Source of the DNA: Mycobacterium tilburgii
GTDB lineage: Bacteria > Actinomycetota > Actinomycetes > Mycobacteriales > Mycobacteriaceae
Assembly: GCF_902168065.1 (NCBI RefSeq)
Contig: NZ_LR655694.1
Span: 1 to 64,000, forward strand
Direction: 5' to 3'
DNA length: 64,000 nucleotides
Part shown: positions 26,429-36,582 of the stretch, one piece after another
Position numbering within the stretch: position 1 is the stretch's first letter
How the letters are laid out: each line of letters starts with the position of its first letter
Notes under the pieces: model-generated
What the model was told of the DNA's origin: nothing
Databases searched by the model: none
What the model saw: the letters and a program-made list of their open reading frames with translations, nothing else
Position numbers and translations under genes: made by a program

Positions 26429-26949
26429 ATCGGCTCCAGCCCGTCGAGGTGCCGCTGCGCCAGGTCGCGGTAGGTCTGCGGGTTGAGTTTGACCCACATC
26501 TCCGCACCCGTTCCAGCGATCGGGCCCTTGATCTGAGCCGGCGCCCCCACGACGAGAACGCCGGAGGGAATCTGGGTGCCGGCCGTCACCAGCGAGTGCG
26601 CCGCGATCAAGCTGCGCGCCCCGATCACCGCCCCGTCCAGCACGGTGGCGTGGTTGGCGATCAACGCCTCGGCGCCGACGTGTGCCCCGTGCACGACGCA
26701 CAGGTGGGCGACCGTCGCGCCCGGCCCGATATCGACGGGGATCCCGGGCGGCGCGTGCAACACCGAACCATCCTGCACATTGGCGCCCTCGCGCACCACG
26801 ATCGGCCCAAAGTCACCGCGCAGGACGGCGTTGAACCACACCGACGCGCCGGCTTCGACCGTGACATCGCCGATCAGAGTCGCGGTCGACGCCACGAACG
26901 CCGTCGGATCGATCCGCGGCACGCAACCTTCGAAAGCAAACAGCGGCAT
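26425..26949 (-). CDS. gamma-class carbonic anhydrase-like hexapeptide protein (Rv3525c-like)
   Basis: The 174-residue left-handed beta-helix protein has repeated hexapeptides (TLIGDVTVEAGASVWFNAVL, ANVQDGSVLHAPPGIPVDIG, then HLCVVHGAHVGAEALIANH). The three histidines expected to bind metal are present. The C-terminal helix (WVKLNPQTYRDLAQRHL) is typical of the YrdA/PaaY type. Its stop overlaps the stop of the convergent NTF2-like relic. Intact; the substrate may be CO2 or a CoA-linked by-product. Confidence 0.85.
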   Translation of the reverse strand: MPLFAFEGCVPRIDPTAFVASTATLIGDVTVEAGASVWFNAVLRGDFGPIVVREGANVQDGSVLHAPPGIPVDIGPGATVAHLCVVHGAHVGAEALIANHATVLDGAVIGARSLIAAHSLVTAGTQIPSGVLVVGAPAQIKGPIAGTGAEMWVKLNPQTYRDLAQRHLDGLEPI

Positions 26950-27018
26950 CGTCTAGATATACCCCAGTCGGAATATGCCGTGGTTATGGCCACTGTCGTT
27001 GCGCGGCCGCGCCACAAA

Positions 27019-27032
27019 AATGTAACGTGTTC
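27019..27032. promoter_or_regulatory. KstR operator upstream of kshA
   Basis: TGTAACGTGTTCTA matches all fixed positions and lies 31 bases before the kshA GTG start. Confidence 0.75.
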
Positions 27033-27063
27033 TAGTTAGAGGGCACAACATCGGAGGTGACTG

Positions 27064-28070
27064 GTGATTACCGACACCAAAGCGGTCGGCATCCGGGAGA
27101 TCGATCCCGGCGCCTTGCCGACCAGGCCCGCTCGGGGCGGGCATTGCCTGGGCGTCGCGAAAGACTTCCAGGACGGCTAGCCGCACTCGATCCAGGCGTT
27201 CGGCACCAAGCTGGTGGTGTTCGCCGATTCGCACGGCGACATCAAGGTCCTCGACGGCCACTGCCGTCACATGGGTGGCGACTTGTCCGAGGGCACCATC
27301 AAGGGCGACGAGGTTGCCTACCCGTTTCACAACTGGCGCTGGGCCGGCGACGACCGCTGCAAGTTGGTGCCCTACACCAAACGCACGCCCAAAACCGCCC
27401 GCACCCGCGCCTGGACCACCGACGTCCGTGGCGGCCTGTCGTTCGTCTGGCACAACCACGATGGAAATCCGCCGGACCCCGCGGTGCGCATCCCCGAGAT
27501 TCCCGAAGCCCACTCGGACGAGTGGACCGATTGGCGATGGAACCGCATCCTCATCGAGGGATCCAACTGCCGGGACATCATCGACAACGTCACCGACATG
27601 GCGCACTTCTTTTACATCCACTTCAGCTTGCCGACCTACTTCAAGAACGTCTTCGAGGGTCACATCGCCTCGCAGTACCTGCATAACGTGGGGCGGCCGG
27701 ACGTCAACGATCTCGGAACTTCTTACGTGAAGCGCATCTGGACTCCGAGGCGTCCTACTTCGGGCCGTCGTTCATGATCAACTGGCTGCACAACAGCTAC
27801 GGCGGATACAGGGCCCAAGTTGATCCTCATCAACTGCCACTACCCGGTGACACGGAACTCGTTCGTCCTGCAATGGGGCGTGATCGTCGAAAAGCCCAAG
27901 GGCATGGACGAAGAGACGACCGACAAGCTGTCGCGCGCGTTTACCGAAGGCGTCAGCAAGGGTTTCCTGCAAGACGTCGAGATCTGGAAGCACAAGACCC
28001 GGATCGACACCCCCCCCACTGCTGGTCGAGGAAGACGGTGCTGTTTACCAGTTGCGCCGCTGGTATTAGC
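27064..28070 (+). pseudogene. kshA: 3-ketosteroid 9-alpha-hydroxylase oxygenase KshA, inactivated several ways
   Basis: KshA is the Rieske oxygenase that opens ring B of the sterol nucleus. GTG 27064 follows GGAGGTGA and reads KAVGIREIDPGALPTRPARG. An in-frame TAG at 27178-27180 stops it at codon 39. The Rieske pair is damaged: DGHCRHMGGDL is kept, but the second cluster motif CPFHDW has become YPFHNW. The mononuclear-iron region NVTDMAHFFYIHFSLPTYFK is present. Frame shifts occur near 27735 and 27810. The gene ends after VYQLRRWY at about 28070, joined to a sulfotransferase relic, losing roughly 45 C-terminal residues. Confidence 0.9.
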
Positions 28071-28079
28071 AGTGCGCCG

Positions 28080-28910
28080 TGGAAGGTCGTGGACAACCCT
28101 TCGGCGGTGTGCTGCGCCGCGAGCACATCGATGCCAGAATGGTCTCCACCAGCCGATGGGTCTGGATCACCAACGCGTCGGGATAGGTGTCCAGCAACGC
28201 ATCCAGCGCGAAGAGGTGGCTGGGATTCTTGAGCACCCAACGCTTTTCGTCGTCGTTGAGACCGACGAGTTTCAGGTTGCGATGGTGCCACCGGTAGGAC
28301 GGCGTCCAATCCTGCTGCGACAACCACTGTTGAGTAGCGGGTTAGGTGTGCCAGGGTCTCGTACGACACCGAATGCAGCGAATGCCGCAGCAGCTGCCAG
28401 CAATCCTCCAGTTCATAGGCGGCCATGAAATGCAATCCGGTGTAATCCGGGTTTTCCCGGTGATGCTGGGTGAACTGCGTGTCCAACTGCCGGTACCACG
28501 GGTTGGAGTCCCAGGTCTCGCGTGGCGGACGCGGCTGCGGGAAATCGGCCAGCAGCAGGTGCAGACCCTGATGGCGGGGTCCGCACCCAGCAGGTGGTGC
28601 AAGATCGTGGTGCCGGTGCGTGGCAACCCGGTGACGAAAATCGGTCGTTCGATGGCTACGTCGGCGTGCGCCGGGTACTGCTTCCATGCGGCTTCGGAGA
28701 GCAGCCGGGCCACACCAGGGCGCCACGCAGGAAGAACCGATTCATCTTGCTGACCAACGGGGTTAGATTGGCGTCGCGCTGGTAGGAGTCCAGCAGTACC
28801 CCGAGTGCTTCACGGTTGCCCGTCGTCGGGGCCGAAGTCGTCCAGTCCGACGAGTTTGGTCGCCGACGCGTGCAGGTCCTCGACGGCGCCTATATCTGTC
28901 CGGCCGGCTA
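28080..28910 (-). pseudogene. sulfotransferase (Rv3529c-like), frameshifted and truncated
   Basis: Pieces read EDLHASATKLVGLDDFGPDD, REALGVLLDSYQRDANLTPL, IFVTGLPRTGTTILHHLLGA (the PAPS-binding 5' loop), HLLLADFPQPRPPRETWDSN, GLHFMAAYELEDCWQLLRHS, VLKNPSHLFALDALLDTYPD and QTHRLVETILASMC. At least four frame breaks separate them. The C-terminal third is missing where it meets kshA. The family transfers sulfate from PAPS to lipids or steroids. Confidence 0.8.
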
Positions 28911-28919
28911 GGTCAGGAA

Positions 28920-29704
28920 TCAGGTGTGGCACTCCTCGCAGTTGACGTCCAGGGTCTGGCCGGTGATGCCGTTGGACAGATCGCTGGCCAAAAACAGGAT
29001 CGCCGAGGCGACCTCGTCTTCGGTGGGCAGCCGCTTGAGGTCGGAGTTCTCCGCGGTCGCCTGGTAGATCTGTTCGGCCATGGTGCCGTACTTGCCCGCC
29101 TGGTGGTTGAAGTAAGACTGTAACGTGTAACCCCAGACATAGCCGGGCGCAACCGAATTGACGTGAATTCCCTGGTCTCCCAGCTCGGTGGCCAGCGAGT
29201 GTGACATGGACATCAGCGCGGATTTGGCCATCTTGTAGGCGCCGTACTTCGCCTGCGAGTGCCGCAGCACCATGGAGTTGACGTTGACCACCGACCCGTG
29301 CGACGCGGCCAGTGCCGGGGTGAAGGCCTGGATCAACCGCAATGTTCCCAGCGCGCTCAACTCGATGGCATCGCGGATGTGCTGAAACGTGGTACTGGCC
29401 AATGGTTTCATCGACGGCACCCGGAACGCGTTGTTGATCAGCACGTCGGCTTTGCCGTAGGTGGCCATGGTCTGCTCGACGAGGTTGTTCACCTGATCAT
29501 CGTCGGTGATGTCAGTACACACCGCCAACGCCTGGTGGCCGACATCTTTGATCTGCTGGGCGACGTCCTCGAGCCGCTCGGCGGTGCGGGCCGCAAGCAC
29601 CAGGTCCGACCCAGTCGCGCGCACATCGGTGCGCCAGCGTTGGCACCGATGCCAGAGCCGACACCGCTGATGATGACTACCTTCTTGTTGAGCATCCCTA
29701 GCAT
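28920..29704 (-). pseudogene. short-chain dehydrogenase (Rv3530c-like), one frameshift
   Basis: ATG 29704 (or 29695) reads MLNKKVVIISGVGSGIG, the cofactor loop. The frame shifts near 29630, and the rest is clean: GSDLVLAARTAERLEDVAQQ, VLINNAFRVPSMKPLASTTF, KYGAYKMAKSALMSMSHSLA with the catalytic YxxxK, and SDLSNGITGQTLDVNCEECH to the stop at 28920. Only one lesion is visible, so decay is recent; a sequencing error cannot be excluded. Confidence 0.8.
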
Positions 29705-30258
29705 GGTCGCCCCAGCATCCTTGCTTGAATTTGTTGGTAACGCAGCGAAATTCGATCTAGCCAAGCGTCCTCGGAGATCTTGTTGTGATCGAAATACGGC
29801 AGCACGGGCGGCACCTTGTCGATGTCGACGATCGCGACGGTCGGACCGTCGGCGTCGGTGAGCTCACGGGACACCCGCTGCTAGCGGAACTGCAGGAAGC
29901 CCCGACGATGGCCCAGCGTCTCGACCCAGTTCGTCACTCCCGGGCTTTGGTCGGCCACCACGATGCGCACCATGCCGTCCGGATCCACTTGCGCCTGAGT
30001 GTTGTTCAGGGAGGTCTGATGGTTGATGTAGTCCAGCGAGATGTACCAGAGGCTGCCCAGTTGGAAACCGAGATAGGGCGCATCCGACATCGGGATCGTG
30101 ATCACCATCGCCTGATCCGGCCGCAGATCGAAGTGCCCGACCGATGAGTACTGGGTGGCCAGGCCGCCCGGCGTCAGCCGCGGCGGCACCATTGTGTTGA
30201 CCGGGATGTCCAGATAGAAACCATCTATAGTTAATCTGTACTGCCGGAGCTTCGCCAT
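29698..30258 (-). pseudogene. DUF1214-type protein (Rv3531c-like), C-terminal half with a stop
   Basis: The minus frame from 30258 reads GGLATQYSSVGHFDLRPDQA, VITIPMSDAPYLGFQLGSLW and TSLNNTQAQVDPDGMVRIVV, a beta-rich domain as in DUF1254/DUF1214 proteins. TAG at 29881-29883 interrupts after RRGFLQFR; the frame then continues VSRELTDADGPTVAIVDIDK and DAWLDRISLRYQQIQARM. The N-terminal half (about 190 residues) is missing at about 30258, joined to a LysR relic. Confidence 0.7.
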
Positions 30259-30284
30259 CTGGGATATCTACAGGCAGTAGCCGA

Positions 30285-30950
30285 TCACGGGAATTTCACC
30301 CGCGCCGAGCAGGACCTGCACGTCTCCCAACCCACGCTTTCCCAACAGATCTGCCGACTGGAACGCGGCGTCGGCGCGCAGCTTCTTGACCGCAGCTGCC
30401 GCTCGGTGCGTCTCACCGATGCCGGTGACGCCTACCTCGCGCACGCGCGACGCGCTCTGCGTGAACTGGCCGCAGGCGAGCGCTCGGTCAACGACGTCAA
30501 CGACCTGTCCCGCAGCGAGCTCCGCCTGGCCGTGACTCCGATGTTCGCCACCTATCTGATCGGGTCGCTGATCGCCGAACTGCACAACCGGCACCCCGGC
30601 ATCACCGTCAAGTGTTGGAAGCCAACCAGAACCACTTCTAAACCCGGTTGCTGACAGACGAACTCGATATCGGAATCGCTTTCGAACAACCGCACCTTCC
30701 CGCCATCACCGTCGCGCCGCTCTTCGCGGAAACACTCGTCGTCACAAGCCCCGCCACTCCAACCGAACCACTGACCCGTCACAGCATCGGCCGGCTCCGC
30801 TGGTTCTGCTCACACCCGACTTCGACACCCGCGGCCACATCGACGCCAACTTTGCCGAGCACCGCATCACGCCGCGCATCATGATGGAGGCCAACTCCAT
30901 TCAGTAGATCGCCGAGCTAGTTCGCCACGCACCGCTGGCCACGGTGGTGC
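30285..30950 (+). pseudogene. LysR-family regulator (CynR-like), broken
   Basis: The plus strand reads LHVSQPTLSQQICRLERGVG, the LysR helix-turn-helix, then RSVRLTDAGDAYLAHARRAL and SRSELRLAVTPMFATYLIGS. A shifted frame carries LTDELDIGIAFEQPHLPAIT and VAPLFAETLVVTSPA, and a further frame LVLLTPDFDTRGHIDANFA-like sequence. The start codon and first HTH helix are missing on the left (joined to the DUF1214 relic). The effector domain ends at about 30950, joined to ltp2. At least two frame shifts. Confidence 0.7.
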
Positions 30951-31550
30951 CCCGGGTTCACCGACGTTCCGCGCAACTGCCGCACCCCATCGGCGATGCC
31001 GTTCATGCCGTGGATGTAGGCCTCACCCAGTTGCCCGCCGTGCGTGTTGATGGGCAGCCGCCCGCCGATTTCCATTGCACCATCGGCGATGAAGTCTTTG
31101 ACCTCACCCTTGGCGCAGAATCCCAACTCCTCCAACTGAATCAGCGTTAACTTCGTGAAATGGTCGTAGATGACGGCGGTCTGAATGTCGGCCGGCGACA
31201 ACCTCGACTGCGCCCACAGCTGACGACCCACCAAACCCATCTCAGGCAAACCCAGTTCGTCACGGTAATAGCTGACCATCGTGTACTGGTCGGAACTGTG
31301 ACCCTGTGACGCCGCCTCGATGACAACTGGCTGCTGCTTGATGCCGCACGCCCGATCCACCGAGGTCACCACGATCGCGACCGCACCGTCAGTCTCCTGG
31401 AAGCAATCGAGCATCCGCAACGGCTCGGTGATCCACCGCGAATTTTGGTTATCCTCAATGGCTATAAGCTTTTTAGAAATAAGGTTTCGGGTTCTTGGCG
31501 ACGTGCTTGCGGTCGGCCACCGAGATGGCGCCGAAATCCCGGCTCGTGGT
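30950..31550 (-). pseudogene. ltp2: Ltp2 retro-aldolase, both ends lost
   Basis: Ltp2 with its DUF35 partner releases propionyl-CoA from the sterol side chain. Recognisable pieces are FGAISVADRKHVAKNPKPYF, LDCFQETDGAVAIVVTSVDR, QYTMVSYYRDELGLPEMGLV, YDHFTKLTLIQLEELGFCAK and INTHGGQLGEAYIHGMNGIA. The first half is deleted and replaced by the start of cyp125. Stops and a shift occur just after KPYF, and the tail is cut at about 30950. The product cannot be functional. Confidence 0.87.
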
Positions 31551-31727
31551 GCTTGGTGACGATCCAGTAGCCGTGGTCCTCGAAGCCACCGGTGCCGCCC
31601 GGAATGTCGACCCAGGGAATGGGCTCGCCTTGCGCAGCTCGGCTAGCTCTGCAATGGGCAGCCCCGCCAGGTTCACGTCGGGGTCGAGAAAATCGAAGTC
31701 TGCGGGAATGTTTGGGGGGTGCCATCT
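31550..31727 (-). pseudogene. cyp125: cytochrome P450 CYP125, N-terminal 58 codons fused to ltp2
   Basis: CYP125 is the main cholesterol C-26 oxidase. From ATG 31725 the pieces are IPADFDFLDPDVNLAGLPIA, ELAELRKASPFPG and, one frame over, VDIPGGTGGFEDHGYWIVTK, the P450 N-terminal region of this family. The sequence runs directly into ltp2 at about 31548. The heme domain and the intervening genes (fadE28, fadE29, Rv3541c, Rv3542c in M. tuberculosis) are gone. A perfect KstR site remains upstream. Confidence 0.8.
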
Positions 31728-31753
31728 GAGTGCGCTCCTTTTACAACACAAAT

Positions 31754-31767
31754 TGCAACATGTTCTA
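31754..31767. promoter_or_regulatory. KstR operator upstream of cyp125
   Basis: TGCAACATGTTCTA matches all fixed positions, 29 bases ahead of the cyp125 ATG. Confidence 0.75.
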
Positions 31768-31831
31768 GTGCCAGTAAAACACGGCTCTTGAGCAGATAAA
31801 AGCAGGTTAACATCGTCGCTTGTCAGAGTAA

Positions 31832-31845
31832 TGAAACGTGTTCTA
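31832..31845. promoter_or_regulatory. KstR operator upstream of fadA5
   Basis: TGAAACGTGTTCTA matches all fixed positions and ends 10 bases before the fadA5 ATG. Together with 31754-31767 it forms the divergent cyp125-fadA5 control region. Confidence 0.75.
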
Positions 31846-31846
31846 G

Positions 31847-33402
<1,556 letters not shown>

Positions 33403-33429
33403 AAAGCCGCAATTCATGGAAAATCCCAG

Positions 33430-33770
33430 AAACCAGCAGTGCGCCAATGAGGTTAAGCTCGATAAGCTTGCGGTTGAACTTCGGGCTGGACTCCGCGGTC
33501 AACACGTACGGCGAGCCGCCGGCGTTGTTGACCACAACGTCGAGCCGACCGTGCCTCTCAACGATCGTGTCGATCAGCGTCTTGACGGCTTCCTCGTCGC
33601 GAACATCGCAGAAACTCAACGGCAGTCCCTCGAACCGCGCGCCGGGCGCAGGCGATCACGGTCGCGCCTTGCTGCGCGAAAACCGCGCTGATGCCGATGC
33701 CGACCCCGCCGGTCACCAAAACGACCCGCCCGGCCAGTCCCAGATTGATGGCCCCCCGACAGGGAGCCTG
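33430..33770 (-). pseudogene. short-chain dehydrogenase (Rv3549c-like), N-terminal half
   Basis: Minus-strand pieces are INLGLAGRVVLVTGGVGIGI, AVFAQQGATVIACARRAV, then in a second frame CDVRDEEAVKTLIDTIVERH and LDVVVNNAGGSPYVLTAESS. Similarity ends after LIELNLIGALLVS near 33430, so the catalytic YxxxK half is deleted. It is divergent from echA20 with a KstR2-like palindrome between, as expected for the ring C/D degradation genes. Confidence 0.78.
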
Positions 33771-33797
33771 CCTCGGCGCGAGTCACTGTGCTAATGT

Positions 33798-33819
33798 ACC
33801 AAGCAAATGATTGCTTAGG
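33798..33819. promoter_or_regulatory. KstR2-like inverted repeat
   Basis: AAGCAA at 33801-33806 and TTGCTT at 33811-33816 form an inverted repeat in the gap between two divergent genes of the KstR2 regulon. The CAAG/CTTG character agrees with the KstR2 operator as I remember it, but the spacing is not the strict published form. Confidence 0.4.
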
Positions 33820-33851
33820 TAGTCGGCCGCGATTTCTCCAGGAAGTGCCAA

Positions 33852-34611
33852 TTGACGATCACATACACAAGCACCGAGCCGGGCATAGTCGCGGTCACCG
33901 TCGACTATCCACCCGTCAACGCCATCCCGTCGCAGGGCTGGTTCTAACTCGCCGCCGCGATCACGGCTGCGGGCGCCAATCCCGAGACGCACGCCGTGAT
34001 TCTGCGGGCGGAGGGCCGCGGGTTCAACGCCGGCGTCGACATCAGGGAGATGCAGCGCACCGAAAATTTCACCGCGCTGATCGACGCCAACCGAAGTTGC
34101 TTCGCCGCCTTTCGCGCCGTCTACGAATGCGCCGTGCCCGTCATCGCGGCGGTGAACGGTTTCTGGTGTCGGCGGCGGTATCGGCCTGGTCGGCAATGCC
34201 GACGTAATCGTCGGCCTCCGACGACGCCACCTTCGGGTTACCGGAGGTGTAACGCGGCGCGCTCGGCGCGGCAACGCATTTGTCGCGGCTGGTGCCGCAG
34301 CACATGATGCGCCGGTTGTTCTTCACCGCCGCCACCGTGGATGCCGTGACCCGGCACCACTTCGGTTCGGTGCACGAGGTGGTGCCGCGCGACGAGCTCG
34401 ACGAGGCCGCACTTCGGGTTGCCCAGGACATCGCCGCGAAAGACACCCGGTTCATCTGAGCCGCCAAGGAAGCGCTGAACTTCATCGACGTGCAGCGCGT
34501 CAACTCGAGTTACCGCATGGAACAAGGCTTTACGTTCGAACTGAACCTCGCCGGGGTGTTCGACGAGCACCGAGACGCCTTCGCCGGCACGGCGAAGGGT
34601 GAGAAGTCCTA
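33852..34611 (+). pseudogene. echA20: enoyl-CoA hydratase-like ring hydrolase EchA20, stopped and frameshifted
   Basis: EchA20 hydrolyses ring D in the late HIP pathway. TTG 33852 reads EPGIVAVTVDYPPVNAIPSQ, hits TAA after GWF, then continues THAVILRAEGRGFNAGVDIR and FRAVYECAVPVIAAVNGF. Frame shifts near 34165-34200 follow, and later frames carry FFTAATVDAVTRHHFGSVHE, VPRDELDEAALRVAQDIAAK, a TGA, and FIDVQRVNSSYRMEQGFTFE to TAG 34609-34611. At least three lesions. Confidence 0.85.
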
Positions 34612-34659
34612 GCCGCCTGCAACGATGCAGACCGAAGTGATGAAGAGGAGAGGCGCCTA

Positions 34660-34915
34660 GTGGCCGACAAGAGGACCACTCTCGACGAGGCCGTCGCGCA
34701 ATTGCGCAGCGGCATGACCATCGGCATCGGGGGCTGGGGATCCCGGCGCAAGCCGATGGCGTTCGTGCACGCCATCCTGCGCACCGACGTCAAAGACCTC
34801 ACCGTGGTCACTTACAGCGGTCCGGACCTCGGCCTGCTGTGCGCGGTGGGCAAGGTCAAGCGGGTCTACTACGGCTTCGTCTCGCTGGATTCGCCACCCT
34901 TCTACGACCCGTGGG
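34660..34915 (+). pseudogene. ipdA: CoA-transferase-like ring hydrolase IpdA, N-terminal 85 codons
   Basis: IpdA with IpdB opens the last steroid ring (COCHEA-CoA). GTG 34660 follows GAGGAGAGG and reads TTLDEAVAQLRSGMTIGIGG, VHAILRTDVKDLTVVTYSGP and VKRVYYGFVSLDSPPFYDPW. It then leaves the family and stops at 34984-34986. The remaining roughly 200 residues, ipdB and genes up to the Rv3559c equivalent are gone. The joint lies next to a KstR2-like palindrome. Confidence 0.85.
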
Positions 34916-34962
34916 CGTCGGCTATTGACCTGACCGGTCACACGGTCCATCCGATCAGAATA

Positions 34963-35250
34963 TCAACCAAGCGATTGCTTGGCTAGTTGGGATAGCGAGT
35001 GCTGGCTGGACACCGAGATTACCTCGCCGGTGAGGTAACTCGAGTACTCACTGGCCAGGAACGCGATGGTGGCCGCGACTCCCCACGGCTCGGCGGCGCG
35101 ACCGAAGGCCTCCCCGGCGGCCAACGGGACCAGCAGTTCGGCCGACGACGTCTTTTCCAGAAACTTGTGCCGCGATGCTCGGTGACACCGCGTTGATACG
35201 GACCCCGTATTCGGCGGCTTCGATTGCGCTGCAACGGGTCAGCGCCATTG
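34963..35250 (-). pseudogene. short-chain dehydrogenase (Rv3559c-like), C-terminal fragment
   Basis: Minus-strand sequence reads LTRCSAIEAAEYGVRINAVS, then, one frame over, SGPGKLVPLAA-type debris, then EYSSYLTGEVISVSSQHS and a run-off tail to TGA at 34963-34965. The RINAVSP and LTGEVISV segments are SDR C-terminal marks. Everything upstream, including the nucleotide-binding half, is gone. It joins fadE32 on the right at about 35255. Confidence 0.65.
34967..34982. promoter_or_regulatory. KstR2-like inverted repeat at a deletion joint
   Basis: CCAAGC at 34967-34972 and GCTTGG at 34977-34982 pair perfectly around four bases. It shares ACCAAGC and ATTGCTT with the palindrome at 33798-33819. It stands at the tail of the Rv3559c-like relic, where no start remains, so it is probably a displaced operator. 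Confidence 0.4.
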
Positions 35251-35257
35251 ACCGACA

Positions 35258-35614
35258 CCGTCGCCTACGCCAAGCAGCGCATCCAGTTCGGCCTGGTCGT
35301 CGGCTCGTACCAGGCGATTAAACATAAGCTGGCCGACGTGCACATCGCCGTCGAACTGGCACGCCCGCTGGTGTACGGCGCGGCGCTGGCGCTGGCTGAC
35401 GATCCGGGGCGCCGCGACGCGCTACGTCAGCGCGGCCAAGGCCGCGGCCGCCGACGCCGGCCTGCTGGCCGCTCGTGCGGCGTTGCAGACCCACGGCGCC
35501 ATCGGGTTCACCCAGGAACTCGACCTCTCTTTGTGGCTGCTGCGGGTACAGGCGCTGCGATCGGCCTGGGGCACGCAGGAAGCGCACAAGCGCCGGGTGC
35601 TGGAGGCACTGTGA
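35258..35614 (+). pseudogene. fadE32: acyl-CoA dehydrogenase FadE32, C-terminal fragment
   Basis: The fragment reads VAYAKQRIQFGLVVGSYQAI, KHKLADVHIAVELARPLVYG, then, after a frame shift near 35405, AAKAAAADAGLLAARAALQT, HGAIGFTQELDLSLWLLRVQ and AWGTQEAHKRRVLEAL before TGA 35612-35614. These are the flavin-domain helices of an acyl-CoA dehydrogenase. The first two thirds are deleted. FadE31/32/33 act in late ring degradation. Confidence 0.75.
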
Positions 35615-35648
35615 ACCGCGGGGTCTACGATGCGGAGGAGCGGCGCTG

Positions 35649-36582
35649 ATGACCGACGAACGGGAACTGTTGCGCGAGACCGTCGCCGCGCTGGTCGCCA
35701 AACACGCCAACCCGGCCGCGGTCCGCGCGGCAATGGAATCCGAGCGCGGCTACGACGACGGGCTGTAACACCTGCTGTGTGAGCAGGTCGGCGCCGCCGC
35801 CCTGGTGATTCCCGAGGAACTGGGCGTCGCTGTCGGTGAATTATATTATGCCGCAACGGTTTTGCAGGATATCGGCCGGTCCCTGGGGCCCTCGCCGCTG
35901 CTGGGTACCACGTGGGCGGAGCTGACGTTGTTGGCCGCGCCGGAGCCGGACACCGAAACGCTGGAATCTTTGGCCGCCGGAACCTCGATCGGGGCGCTCG
36001 TGCTCTATACCGACTATGTGGTCAACGGCGACACCGCCGACTTTGTCGCCGCCGCCGAAGACGGGCGGTTGAGCCGGTGGACCCAGTTCAGCGCCCAGCC
36101 TGCGGCGACGGTGGACCCCACCTGCCGGCTGGCCGCCCTGCGGCCGCAGGGCACCGTAGCGCTGGGCCCCGACCCCCGGGCTGGCCGACACCGCGGCGAT
36201 CCTGCTGGCGCCGAGCACTGCCTGCAGCTGACCGTCGAATTACACCAAGAGCCGTGTGCAATTCGACAGGCCTATCGGTAGTTTCCAGGCGCTCAAACAC
36301 CGGACGGCCGACCTGTACGTCATGCCCGCTGGCGCCAAGGCCGTGGTGTCGGAGGCCTGCACCGACCCCACCCCCACCACCGCGGCCACCGCTCGGCTGG
36401 CCGCCACCGAGGCGCTGTGTACTGAGGCGGGCGAGGGCATTCAGCTGCATGGGGGCATCGCGATTACCTGGGGGCACGACGTGCACTTGTATTTCAAACG
36501 CGCGCACGAAAGCGCCCAGCTGCTCGGCACACCCCGAGACATGCTGCGCCGACTGGAATCCGAGGTGTTCCAAACCTCGTGA
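35649..36582 (+). pseudogene. fadE33: acyl-CoA dehydrogenase FadE33, stopped and frameshifted
   Basis: ATG 35649 reads DERELLRETVAALVAKHANP and meets TAA at 35766-35768. The next frame carries CEQVGAAALVIPEELGVAVG, DIGRSLGPSPLLGTTWAELT and GRLSRWTQFSAQPAATVDPT. A shift near 36175 leads to QFDRPIGSFQALKHRTADLY, GEGIQLHGGIAITWGHDVHL and ESEVFQTS, ending at 36582 and overlapping the aspB GTG. At least three lesions in an otherwise full-length gene. Confidence 0.85.
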
